A stretch of 41,164 nucleotides of DNA from a candidate division KSB1 bacterium (GTDB lineage Bacteria; Zhuqueibacterota; Zhuqueibacteria; Oleimicrobiales; Geothermoviventaceae). Where the stretch lies: positions 23,330 to 64,493 of the forward strand of contig JAPDPT010000011.1 of NCBI GenBank assembly GCA_034506315.1. The letters are read 5' to 3'. Positions within the stretch are counted from its first letter, which is position 1, and every line of letters begins with the position of its first letter. Below, piece after piece: positions 11,547 through 19,962 of this stretch. Position numbers and translations under genes: made by a program. Below the pieces are notes generated by a model that was given only the letters and a program-made list of their open reading frames with translations, made no database searches and was not told where the DNA came from.

Positions 11547-13562
11547 TCATCCCCGCTCCACCACGTGCTTCAGCTGGCAGAGGGAGTGATTCCAGACCAC
11601 ATCGTGGGCGAAGCCGGGAAAGAGCCGGGCGAAAGCGTGCCAGAACCAGCGCCGAGGCACGGTCCTCCCGTGAGGGAAATTGAACCCCACGTAGATCGAC
11701 AAGAGATAGCAACCGGGCCGATGGCGCGCCACATCGAAAAGCAAGAGGCCACCCCGGGCAAAGCCGTCCAGCACACGGAACACAAGGCGCTGCGCCGGCA
11801 CCACCCGGACGAGCTCTACGTGGAAGCTGAGGGCGCGCAGCGGCAGCCGGTAGGAGATCCGGCAACCCGGCCGACCGGGCTTCCCGCGCACCCTTCGGAC
11901 ATCCACCCAGCGAGGTCGGAAAAACTCGCGGTCCGGCTCTCCAAAACGGGCCAACTCCCGCAGGATCCGCGCCGGCGTGGCGCGAATGCGGATGGAGTAC
12001 ATCCGCTCCACGTCGGGCGTGTGCCCGAGCCCGAATTCCTCCAGGAGGGTGAGGATGTCGGACTTGCGAGCCATGAAGTCTTCGCGGTGAAGCCCCGTCG
12101 GATATCGCCCGAACCCCTCCCACCGGAGGCCGAAGAAGAGCTCGGTTAGGACGTTCCGAAGCGTCACCAGGAGGCCACCCACAAGGATGCGGTACACGGC
12201 GGCGGGGTGAAGCATGGAGACGAAAATCCTGCGGTAGCTGTCGTCGCCGCTGGCGATCTTCCAGAGGATGTGGGCCAGCCTTCGCTGGTGCGCAGGCTTG
12301 CCCTTCCGCTCCGTGAGTACCGCCTGATAGAGAATCCGGCTCAGGCTGCGGTTCCCGAAGGCCAGGCGATTGAGGAAAAACACCGCGCGGCCGAACCGAT
12401 TGTCGCGGCGCAGCTTTTCGACGACTGGGACGTAGCCGTCCTCCAGGCTATGACGGTCGATGCCCAGCTGCAGGACGGTGTCCGCAAGCGCCCACGCCGT
12501 GACGAATGCGGAGTAGATCCCATCCTTGTACAGGCGCGCGACCGCAAGGTCTCCGACTGCCGCCACGCGCTCCCCTACATAGCCCCTGGCCGCTCCCGTC
12601 GGGATGGCGGGGGAACAGAGGCAAGCCACGGGCTCGTTCAGCCCGACGGGGAGAATACGGTGAATGTGGGGAAGCCGGAAGAACCGCCTCACCAGATCCG
12701 CGGACTGACCGCGCTCGGCATGATCCACCGCTTTCCCTATGAGGACGACCGTTAGGAACCCCCGCTTCGGAATAAGGGAGGACATCTCGATCCGGAATTC
12801 CCGGGATCCGTAGGTCGCGAAGAACGCCTCCCCGAGAAAGGGGCGGATCGCCGTCTGCGGGACCCGGACCTCTGCCACCAGGGTGCGTCGGACTTTGGGG
12901 GGCTGGAACCGTGGGAGCAGACGGCGTACGTTCTGCAGAAAAGACGCCGTGGTCACTCCGACCCCGGGCCTCGGATTGACCCCTGTGGCTAGGGCCACGA
13001 AGTCGGCCACCAAAGACTGCCTGACGGCCGAGGGTTGATCCTTGGCGCGGTAGCGCAGCTCGATCCTTCCGTCGGCCAACCGGATGAGCTCTTCGACCTC
13101 CGCCGCCACCAGGCGCGCCCCCTCCTGCAGCGCCCTGCTCAGCAGGTACTCATCGAGGCTCCGGCGGCCTGAGGATCGTCCGGGCGGTAGCGATCCGCGG
13201 AAAACAGCGTACATCCGCCGGTCGTCCGGTACCCGCAGCTCCAGATTCTTCCACTCGCCCTGCACCGTCACGTTGTGAATGCGCGTCTGGAGCACATCGG
13301 GCGGCAGCCGAAGGCGATTAGCCCTCAGGGCATCGGCCAGGCGAGGCGAGATTCCGCCCGCGCAACTGTTGCACCCCTCGAGCCGAGGCTCGTCGGGCCG
13401 AGCCTTTCTCTCGAAAAGCCATACTTGGAAGCTCCGGCCCTGTTCCCGGGCCTTGCGCAGCAGCCTGATGGCGAAGAAGCACCCCGCCGGGCCGGCTCCT
13501 ACAATGGCCACGTTTGCGCCGTCGGGGAGGATTTGCCCTTTCCGCCTCCGCCCTCCAGGCAC
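11547..13562 (-). CDS. FAD oxidoreductase (geranylgeranyl-reductase-like) with extra C-terminal domain
   Basis: A 671-residue protein I cannot assign to a known enzyme. Residues 18-50 form an FAD-binding Rossmann start, VAIVGAGPAGCFFAIRLL, with an acidic strand end in VWLFERK. A Cys-rich loop GCNSCAGGIS follows at about 62-71. LATGVNP and a late AVGDLAVARLYKDGIYSAFVTAWALA, the second FAD contact, complete a geranylgeranyl-reductase-like flavoprotein of about 400 residues. A mostly helical middle (about 400-490) leads to a C-terminal part of about 180 residues whose strand pattern looks like a START/SRPBCC lipid-binding domain; that reading is tentative. The GTG start is backed by AAGGAGGGG seven bases upstream. 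It lies 47 bases after the amylase gene and may share its promoter. A role in reducing an isoprenoid or other lipid is inference only. Confidence 0.75.
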   Translation of the reverse strand: MPGGRRRKGQILPDGANVAIVGAGPAGCFFAIRLLRKAREQGRSFQVWLFERKARPDEPRLEGCNSCAGGISPRLADALRANRLRLPPDVLQTRIHNVTVQGEWKNLELRVPDDRRMYAVFRGSLPPGRSSGRRSLDEYLLSRALQEGARLVAAEVEELIRLADGRIELRYRAKDQPSAVRQSLVADFVALATGVNPRPGVGVTTASFLQNVRRLLPRFQPPKVRRTLVAEVRVPQTAIRPFLGEAFFATYGSREFRIEMSSLIPKRGFLTVVLIGKAVDHAERGQSADLVRRFFRLPHIHRILPVGLNEPVACLCSPAIPTGAARGYVGERVAAVGDLAVARLYKDGIYSAFVTAWALADTVLQLGIDRHSLEDGYVPVVEKLRRDNRFGRAVFFLNRLAFGNRSLSRILYQAVLTERKGKPAHQRRLAHILWKIASGDDSYRRIFVSMLHPAAVYRILVGGLLVTLRNVLTELFFGLRWEGFGRYPTGLHREDFMARKSDILTLLEEFGLGHTPDVERMYSIRIRATPARILRELARFGEPDREFFRPRWVDVRRVRGKPGRPGCRISYRLPLRALSFHVELVRVVPAQRLVFRVLDGFARGGLLLFDVARHRPGCYLLSIYVGFNFPHGRTVPRRWFWHAFARLFPGFAHDVVWNHSLCQLKHVVERG

Positions 13563-13609
13563 CGCTTCTCCCCTCCTTGGGTTCGGCCTCCTGCACCGAC
13601 GCAGCTATC

Positions 13610-15433
13610 TCATTTCCCGGAGCCCCTCACGCGCAGGAGAACCTCTCCGCTCAGGCCAGCCAGCTGGAGAGCAAGGCCGTTTCTCCCTGCGCGTACTTCC
13701 CCGCCCCCGAGGGCGCGCCGATAGACGCTCCCAGCAGGTACCGGAAGAACGACCTTCTGTTCCTGGGTGCTGCGGTTCAGGGCCACGATGGCCTGATCCT
13801 GGCCCAGCGTGCGCTCGAAAGCGAACACGTCCTTCGCGTCGTCAGCCAGCAGAGTGCGGTAGTCGCCCGTCTGGAACACGGGATGCTCGTTCCGCAGGCG
13901 CGCCAGCGTCCGGTACCAGTTGTGGAGAGTGTGGTCAAAGAACACCGGATCGGCCGGGCGAGAGTGTCCCGGCAGCGGATGGTGCGTCTCGGGGGCGAAG
14001 GTCATCTCCGGCCACACCATCGGCTTGCGGTCGTCCGGGTCATCGGCGCCCCACATGCCCGCTTCGTCTCCGTAGTAGATCATTGGAGCGCCCACGTAGG
14101 TCATCTGGAAAAGGACCACAAGCCTGAGGAGCCTCCACTCCTGCTCGTTCGGGCGACGCACGTCGTAGCGGGGATTCCAGCGGGGGCTACACTCCCGATC
14201 GAAGGGTCGGTCCGGATTCACGATCATCGAGGCCAGGCGGTCGGTGTCGTGGCTGTCGATCAGGTTCTGCAGGCGGTAGAGCGCTTCCTTTGGGTATCGG
14301 GAGCGAATTTCGGCAAGCCGCCGATCGAATTCGCGCGCGCTGATCTTCTGATTTCGATCGACAAAATAGGCTACCACCGCCTTGGCCCAGAGGTAATTCA
14401 TGACCGCCGAAAAGCGGTCCCCGCGCAGCCATTCGCTGGCATCTCCCCAGATCTCGCCGGTGGTGTAGGCCTGGGGGTTGATCGAGCGCACGTAGGCGCA
14501 CCACTCCGTCCAGAAGTCGGGGTCGACGTTCTCCGGAACGTCAAGCCTCCAGCCATCGACGCCGTCGGAAGGATCGCCGTCGCCGTTGGGATCCATCCAG
14601 CGACGGGTAATGGCGAGGATGTGCTGCCTGGGTCCCTCGACGATCCCTCGTTCGTCCTCGCGCCACTCGGGAAGCGACCGCACATCCCACCAACAGGCAT
14701 AGTCGAACTCGTCCTCAGGGGTGGTCGGATCGTCCCAGCGCCTGATCTCAAACCAGCCCGTGAACCGGGACTGCGGGCCTTTCTCCCGAACGTCCCGGAA
14801 AGCCCAGAAGGTGGTTCCGACGTGGTTGAAAACGCCGTCGATGATCACCCTTATGCCCCGCCGATGGGCTTCGGCGATCAGCTTGAGGAAGAGGCTATCG
14901 GCCGACGTCCATTTCCAGGTGGTAGGATCCGCCGGGTCTTCGGTCGCCCAAATCCGGCGGTCCCCCTCAGGATCAGGACCGAAATTGTTGTCCACGTGGT
15001 GGTACATGGTTGCGTCGTACTTGTGGAGCGAAGGGGATTCGAAAATCGGGTTCAGGTAAATGGCTCCTACACCCAGGTCGCGCAGGTAGTCGAGCCGGTC
15101 AAGAACCCCCTGAAGATCCCCTCCGTAGCGGCGGTCAAACACAACGTCGTAGAATTGGCGGCCTCGTTTGGCCTCCCAGGGGGCCAGCTCGTACCAGTCC
15201 GCCGTCCAAGGGCTCACCCGCCAGTCAGGATCGTCGATAATTCCTGCGTCCAGAGCCGTGGGATCGTTGCTCGTGTCCCCGTTGCAGAAGCGTTCGGGGA
15301 AGATCTGGTACCAGACCACCCGCGCCGCCCACTCGGGGCCCTCGTCGGCCACGGCGGCACGTCCCGGACCGAGCACCGCGACGAGCAGGAGACCGAAGGC
15401 ACATCGTCGAGGGAGAGCCAGGCGAACGATCAT
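13610..15433 (-). CDS. Secreted GH13 alpha-amylase-family glycosidase
   Basis: Hydrolyses or rearranges alpha-glucans. From the ATG at 15433 (AAGGAGG five bases upstream) it has 607 residues. A signal peptide covers about the first 28 (basic start, then AFGLLLVAVLGPGRAAVA), so it is exported. The TIM-barrel motifs are DGVFNHVG (199-206), GWRLDVPENV with the nucleophile Asp298, GEIW with the acid/base Glu327, and IDSHDTDR with the transition-state Asp396; all three catalytic acids are present. DPDDRKPMVWP near the C-terminus and the substrate-region spacing resemble neopullulanase/cyclomaltodextrinase-type members. There is a short C-terminal beta domain. A ROK sugar kinase is encoded just upstream in the genome order. 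Confidence 0.9.
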   Translation of the reverse strand: MIVRLALPRRCAFGLLLVAVLGPGRAAVADEGPEWAARVVWYQIFPERFCNGDTSNDPTALDAGIIDDPDWRVSPWTADWYELAPWEAKRGRQFYDVVFDRRYGGDLQGVLDRLDYLRDLGVGAIYLNPIFESPSLHKYDATMYHHVDNNFGPDPEGDRRIWATEDPADPTTWKWTSADSLFLKLIAEAHRRGIRVIIDGVFNHVGTTFWAFRDVREKGPQSRFTGWFEIRRWDDPTTPEDEFDYACWWDVRSLPEWREDERGIVEGPRQHILAITRRWMDPNGDGDPSDGVDGWRLDVPENVDPDFWTEWCAYVRSINPQAYTTGEIWGDASEWLRGDRFSAVMNYLWAKAVVAYFVDRNQKISAREFDRRLAEIRSRYPKEALYRLQNLIDSHDTDRLASMIVNPDRPFDRECSPRWNPRYDVRRPNEQEWRLLRLVVLFQMTYVGAPMIYYGDEAGMWGADDPDDRKPMVWPEMTFAPETHHPLPGHSRPADPVFFDHTLHNWYRTLARLRNEHPVFQTGDYRTLLADDAKDVFAFERTLGQDQAIVALNRSTQEQKVVLPVPAGSVYRRALGGGEVRAGRNGLALQLAGLSGEVLLRVRGSGK

Positions 15434-15790
15434 GGACACCTCCTTGTCGCTTCCGTTGACCCCTTGACCCACATGCCGAACTTAGCCTGTTCGCACTTCA
15501 AATGCAAACGTGCGCCCCCCACGATGCGGGGATCCGGTCTCTTGTCTCCAGCAGGCATAGGCGAGCGGAACCCCTACCGGTTTGGGGTGCCGCAATTCGT
15601 CGACTCCGGCGGCTTGATGGGCCGCGTGCGGATCCCCCTTACCCTTGGCGATGTCCAAAGGCAGGATCAGGGAGAGAATCCAGCTGACCTACCTCTGACC
15701 GCGTCCGGGCCCAAACGCCCGCCTCCCTCGCGTGCCCCGGCGAGCACGGAGCGCGGTTGTCTATCGAGGTGCCGAGGGAAAGGTGTTCGA
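15434..15790. other. Intergenic region between the ROK kinase and the amylase (357 bases)
   Basis: No credible gene on either strand. It holds the amylase promoter (15479-15507). Directly upstream of the -35 box is a short inverted repeat, CCCC-N7-GGGG (15517-15531). A second one is GGAACCCC-N9-GGGGTGCC with one mismatch (15567-15591). Either could be an operator, but neither resembles a site I recognise. No T-rich terminator follows the ROK gene. Confidence 0.5.
15479..15507 (-). promoter_or_regulatory. Promoter of the amylase gene
   Basis: Minus strand: -35 box TTGCAT (15507-15502), 17 bases, -10 box TAAGTT (15484-15479). The start point would be near 15472, giving a short leader of about 40 bases with a strong AAGGAGG ribosome site. 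Confidence 0.5.
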
Positions 15791-16678
15791 TCAGTCCAAG
15801 GCGAGAGCTGCTGCACCGAGGACGCCCGCCAGGTCTCCCAGAGCGGCTTTGACGAGCTTCACATGATCCCTGGGCCGAGGATTCACGTTGGCCCGCAGTG
15901 CCCGATCGGCCGCCTCGGCGAAGAATTCCCAACCCGCGGCCACCGAGCCCCCCACCACAATCACGTCCGGATCCAGGACGTTAACTAGGTAACTGAGCAT
16001 GGTCCCCAGGTGGGTACCGTAGTCACGATAGGCTTCGAGGGCCGCGGTCTCTCCCGCCTCGGCTCGGCGGAAGATCTCCCTCCCGTCGGCCTCCACATTG
16101 GCCGCCTTTCGGTAACAGCGCACCAGCCCGCGGGCGGAGCCGTACTCTTCGAAGGTTGCGTCCTGGTAGGGGCAGCACCAGATCTCCGCGGCCGTGCCGG
16201 TAGCTCCCTCGAAGATCTTGCGGTCCACGACGATACCGCAGCCGAAGCCCGTCCCGAGAGTGACGCCGGCCACGATGCCAGCGCCTCGGCCGGCACCGAA
16301 GATCGCTTCCCCCAGGACAAAGCAATTGCCGTCGTTGTTGAGCTGGACGGGAAGTCCAAGTCTCGCCTCCAGTTCCTCCCGAAGAGGGTAGTTCCACATG
16401 GTGGGAAGATTGGGCGGGGTCAGCAGCGTTCCGGTGGCCAGGTCCAGCGGTCCCGGCGAGCCAACCCCTACACCACCCATAGCCCGCAGCTCCACCCCCG
16501 CCTTCCCGGCAGCCTCGCGGACGGCCCGCGCCATCGTATCGGCGATCTCGTCAGCCGGGCGCTGGGCCTGCGTAGGTCTCTCCACTACCTCCCCAACCAT
16601 AGCGCCTGTCTGGTCAATGATCCCGACGCGAATTTTCGTTCCCCCGAAGTCAATCCCAGCGACGAGTCGAGAAGCCAC
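15791..16678 (-). CDS. ROK-family sugar kinase lacking the zinc motif
   Basis: Probable ATP-dependent hexokinase (glucokinase-like), 295 residues. The ATP-binding DFGGTKIRVG (10-19), GSPGPLDLATG, LNNDGNCFVLGE with the catalytic Asp, and GVTLGTGFGCGIV are all present, as is the late GGSVAAGWEFF. In ordinary ROK proteins a zinc site follows as G-H...C-x-C-G-x-x-G-C-x-E. Here that stretch reads AAEIWCCPYQDATFEEYGS, so the His and the Cys set are gone. A zinc-free branch with PY.D..E.Y sequences exists in Bacteroidota and others, and this looks like a member. The GTG at 16678 has AGGAGG six bases upstream. It lies 55 bases after the M24 peptidase. Substrate cannot be read from sequence. Confidence 0.88.
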   Translation of the reverse strand: MASRLVAGIDFGGTKIRVGIIDQTGAMVGEVVERPTQAQRPADEIADTMARAVREAAGKAGVELRAMGGVGVGSPGPLDLATGTLLTPPNLPTMWNYPLREELEARLGLPVQLNNDGNCFVLGEAIFGAGRGAGIVAGVTLGTGFGCGIVVDRKIFEGATGTAAEIWCCPYQDATFEEYGSARGLVRCYRKAANVEADGREIFRRAEAGETAALEAYRDYGTHLGTMLSYLVNVLDPDVIVVGGSVAAGWEFFAEAADRALRANVNPRPRDHVKLVKAALGDLAGVLGAAALALD

Positions 16679-16733
16679 CCTGATCCTCCTGAGCTCAGAA
16701 CGGTTAGCCCGGACCAGCGAGCACGAAGAGGGG

Positions 16734-17921
16734 CTACTTCACGAAGAGTTCCATCTGGCGCGCGGAGAGAAACTCCCCTCCGTCGTTCCGCACGACTACC
16801 ATCTCCTCAATCGTGGCCACCCCGAAGCCAGGAACCACGGCGCGGGGCTCGAGGGTGTACACCTGCCCTTCCTCGACCGGTTCGTAGGCCAACCGGCCGT
16901 ATCGTTCCCAACGTGGACAGAGGAGACCAGCGCCGTCGTGAGCCCTGCGGCCGATCTGATGGCCCAGAGCGTGGGGGTACTCGTCGAAGCCTTGCCCGAC
17001 AATGTGGGAGCGGGCCACCTCATCCACGCGCCAGCCCTCCACACCGGGACGGAGCCTCTCTGCAGCCAGACTGATGGCATCGCGCACGGCCGCGAAGGCG
17101 CGCCGAACCTCTGCCGGCGGCTCCGACTCGCCCGGCCGCAGGAAATACCAGGTGCGCTGCAAGTCGGAGGCGTAACCGCCGGCCAAGACGCCGAAATCCA
17201 CACTCACCAGGTGCCCCGGCTCAATCGTCCGCTCCGTCGGCCCCGCATGGGCGCCAGCCGCCTCGGGTCCCGCAAAGACGCTCGGACAATATTCCGGATC
17301 CCAGGCCGGGGATAGGCCCCTTTGGCGCATTTCCTTCCGGATCAACTCGGCCACCTCGGCTTCCGTCATCCCCGGGGCAATGCGCTGGTCCACGACGGCG
17401 AGGATCTCTTGGGTTTGGCGCACGGAATATCGAATCCGTTCCAGCTCCGCCGGGGTCTTCCTCCCCCGGAGGGCAGCGATCACCGACTCCGCGCTCTCCA
17501 GTCGCTCGATGTACGGAGTACCCTCCAACCACTCGCGGAGAACCAGGAACAGGCCGTGGCTGAGTCCATCGGCCAGGGGGTCATCTTTGGAGAAATTGAT
17601 CGCGATCCTCTTGGGGTCGAAGTGGGCAAGCCACTTGAGGAGCTCCGGCCGCAGCGATTCTCGGTATCCGATCACCTGACCGAACACCCCTCGCTCCCGG
17701 ACGTGGGCCAGATCAAGGCTGCCGACGAGAGCGACGGATTCGCCCTGCGCCGAGACCAAGAAAGCCGACTGCCAGGTCACACTCGTCCCGAGGATCAGTT
17801 CAAGGACCGGGTCGGGGTTCGTGTCGCTCTCGCGCACGAGGGTGAGCCAGAGGTCGATCCCCTTTTCCTGCAGGATGCCAGCGGCCTGGGAGATCTTTTC
17901 GCGTGCTACCTCGGCACTCAT
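16734..17921 (-). CDS. M24-family metallopeptidase (Xaa-Pro aminopeptidase-like)
   Basis: A 395-residue protein with the two-domain layout of prolidase-type enzymes. The N-terminal creatinase-like domain covers about residues 1-150. The C-terminal pita-bread domain has all five metal ligands: Asp in VSVDFGVL, Asp in ASDLQRTW, His in ALGHQIGRRAH, Glu in YTLEPRAV and Glu in ATIEEMVV. It is likely an active aminopeptidase for peptides with proline in second position, or a related dipeptidase. The ATG at 17921 overlaps the stop of the RACo-like gene by four bases (ATGA), with GGGAGGA just upstream, so the two are translationally coupled. Why a peptidase should be coupled to such an activator is unclear. 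Confidence 0.9.
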   Translation of the reverse strand: MSAEVAREKISQAAGILQEKGIDLWLTLVRESDTNPDPVLELILGTSVTWQSAFLVSAQGESVALVGSLDLAHVRERGVFGQVIGYRESLRPELLKWLAHFDPKRIAINFSKDDPLADGLSHGLFLVLREWLEGTPYIERLESAESVIAALRGRKTPAELERIRYSVRQTQEILAVVDQRIAPGMTEAEVAELIRKEMRQRGLSPAWDPEYCPSVFAGPEAAGAHAGPTERTIEPGHLVSVDFGVLAGGYASDLQRTWYFLRPGESEPPAEVRRAFAAVRDAISLAAERLRPGVEGWRVDEVARSHIVGQGFDEYPHALGHQIGRRAHDGAGLLCPRWERYGRLAYEPVEEGQVYTLEPRAVVPGFGVATIEEMVVVRNDGGEFLSARQMELFVK

Positions 17922-19807
17922 TCCTCCCACTCCTCCAACGGTCCCGTCCGGCGGTTTGAAGGTTTCCAGATCCCCAGGGCCAAGTCCCTGGATGGGAAGA
18001 ACATGTTCTCCGCGAAGAGGTCCTGAAACTCGGGTTCGGCCGCGATTTCCACGTACTCCACTTGAGCCGCAGCCGAGGAGGCCTCCTCGCGCGCCTTTCG
18101 TGACAGGAGCGCCATCTCCGCCCCGGTGAGAGCCGCGTTGCCCACGAAACGGATTTTCCCGGGATCCACAGGCGGCAATAGCCCGATCCGGATCGCGTTC
18201 TCGGGGCGAATGTAGTTTCCGAAGCCCCCCGCCACAAGGATCTGGTCCACGTCCGCAATGCCCACGCCAGCCCTGCGGAGAAGCAGCTGCATCCCGGTCG
18301 CGATGGCCCCTTTGGCGAGCTGCACCTGGCGCACGTCGGAGCTGGTGAATGTGATCGTCCGGCCCTCAACCTCCGCCAGGACGAACTCCACGCCCCTCTC
18401 TCCCCGACGCACGCGCTCGCGCAAGTTGGCCGGGACGTCCGGGGGCAGATCCTCCGGAGGGAGCATCCTGCCCGAAGGCTCGATGGCCCCCACGCTCAGA
18501 AGCACTGCGACCAGATCGATGCAGGCTGACCCGCAGATGCCGCGCGGCTGGACCTCGCCGATCACGTGGAACTTGAGCTCGCCATTGTCCAGCCACAGAG
18601 CGTCGATCGCTCCCTTCTCGGCGCGCATCCCGTGGACGATCGTGGCCCCCTCAAAGGCAGGACCCGCGGCCGTCGAGCAGGCAATGCCCCAGCCCCGACG
18701 TCCAAGGACGATCTCGCCGTTGGTGCCGATGTCGATCGCCAGCGTGAGACACTCGCGACGCAAAAGGTCGGTGGCCAGAATCACCCCCGTCGTATCGCCG
18801 CCCACAAAACGCCCAATGGCCGGGAGAAGGTACACCCTCCCCCGCGGATGAATGCGCAGGCCAAGCTCCCGGGCATCGAGCCGGAGGGCCGCCCGGAAGG
18901 CGGGCACATAGGGGTACTGGGCCAGGAACCGAGCGTCTACTCCGATCAGAAGATGAAGCATGGCCGTATTCCCCACGATCACGGCCTCGTAGATCCGGTT
19001 CCGCCGGATTTTCGCTTCACCCAGCACCTCGTCGATCAGACCGTTGATCGCCTTTGCCACGAGGCTCTGCAGTCGGCGGCGGTGGCTTCGGCTCTGTCCC
19101 GCGTACTGGATCCTTGAGATGACGTCCTCCCCGTACACCCTCTGGGGATTGACGGAACTTGCCACGGCCTCCACCGTGCCACTGCGGAGGTCAACCAATT
19201 TGACGACGATCGTGGTAGTACCCAGATCGATCGCCAGACCGTAGGCCTGGCCGGTTGTGTCACCCTTTTCGAAATCGACGATCCGCCCCTCCACGGCCAC
19301 CAGAGTGCCGGCGTATCCCCACTCCCGCAGGCGGCCCGGAAGCTCACGGAGAAGCCCGAGGTCCTCATTCTGCCACGGAAGATCCCCTCCGGCAGCGGCC
19401 ATGAGATCTTCCCGATCCGCAGGGTTTCCCTCGAGGGTGGGGGCGGGAAGCCGTAGGTAACGCTTCTCGACAGCGGGCTGCCGCTCAACGGTTCGGGTGA
19501 TTCCGCGGGTGAGGATCGGGCCCCCGTCCCTTCCGGAGTCGACGGTCACGACGACGTCGCCGCGGGGGCGGGTCTGGCAGGCCAGGCGCACCCCTTGCCC
19601 GAGAGCGTTTTCGGACAGGAATCTGCGCTCCACCGCCGTCGGCGCACTCACCTTTCCCTGCACAGAGACGCGGCATTTGCCACACGTGCCGGCGCCTCCA
19701 CAGACGGCGGGAAGCGAAACGCCGGCTTTCTGCGCAGCCTCGAGCAAAGTGGCATCACCCGGACAGTGGCAGCGCAGCCCTGAGGGTTCGAAACGCACAG
19801 TGATCAT
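17918..19807 (-). CDS. RACo-like reductive activator: 2Fe-2S ferredoxin domain plus ASKHA ATPase domain
   Basis: A 629-residue protein of the RamA/RACo type, which use ATP and electrons to bring corrinoid methyltransferase proteins back to the active Co(I) state. The N-terminal plant-type ferredoxin domain has Cys36, Cys42, Cys45 and Cys77 (CGGAGTCGKC..LACQT). A linker (about 85-190) follows. The large ASKHA part (DUF4445-type) starts near AIDLGTTTIVVKLVD and contains IDIGTNGEIVLG, CGSACIDLVAVLLSVG and LVAGGFGNYI. The start at 19807 gives the family N-terminus MITVRFEPSG. The frame is open a further 53 codons upstream without family-like sequence. No corrinoid protein, methyltransferase or CO dehydrogenase gene is in the window, so the partner is unknown. 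Confidence 0.88.
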   Translation of the reverse strand: MITVRFEPSGLRCHCPGDATLLEAAQKAGVSLPAVCGGAGTCGKCRVSVQGKVSAPTAVERRFLSENALGQGVRLACQTRPRGDVVVTVDSGRDGGPILTRGITRTVERQPAVEKRYLRLPAPTLEGNPADREDLMAAAGGDLPWQNEDLGLLRELPGRLREWGYAGTLVAVEGRIVDFEKGDTTGQAYGLAIDLGTTTIVVKLVDLRSGTVEAVASSVNPQRVYGEDVISRIQYAGQSRSHRRRLQSLVAKAINGLIDEVLGEAKIRRNRIYEAVIVGNTAMLHLLIGVDARFLAQYPYVPAFRAALRLDARELGLRIHPRGRVYLLPAIGRFVGGDTTGVILATDLLRRECLTLAIDIGTNGEIVLGRRGWGIACSTAAGPAFEGATIVHGMRAEKGAIDALWLDNGELKFHVIGEVQPRGICGSACIDLVAVLLSVGAIEPSGRMLPPEDLPPDVPANLRERVRRGERGVEFVLAEVEGRTITFTSSDVRQVQLAKGAIATGMQLLLRRAGVGIADVDQILVAGGFGNYIRPENAIRIGLLPPVDPGKIRFVGNAALTGAEMALLSRKAREEASSAAAQVEYVEIAAEPEFQDLFAENMFFPSRDLALGIWKPSNRRTGPLEEWEE

Positions 19808-19962
19808 TGGCCGGGTCCTGCTCCCAGGCGAACGCACAGCCAGAGCTCCTGTCTCCCCTCGCGATGGGAGGAGGTTCCTGCACCCCGGCAGGTGCCATCG
19901 AAGCCGCACCGGAGCGATTGGGAAGGCGAGGGGCCCAAGCCACTCATCACGCGGTCCCGCCT

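Noticed and set aside
15639-15932. Small minus-strand open frame between the ROK gene and the amylase
   Set aside because: It overlaps the 3' end of the ROK gene, is low in complexity and has no ribosome site.
13514-15988. An open plus-strand frame of over 800 codons opposite the amylase
   Set aside because: The amylase on the minus strand has a signal peptide, all catalytic residues and a strong ribosome site; the plus-strand product shows no family pattern.
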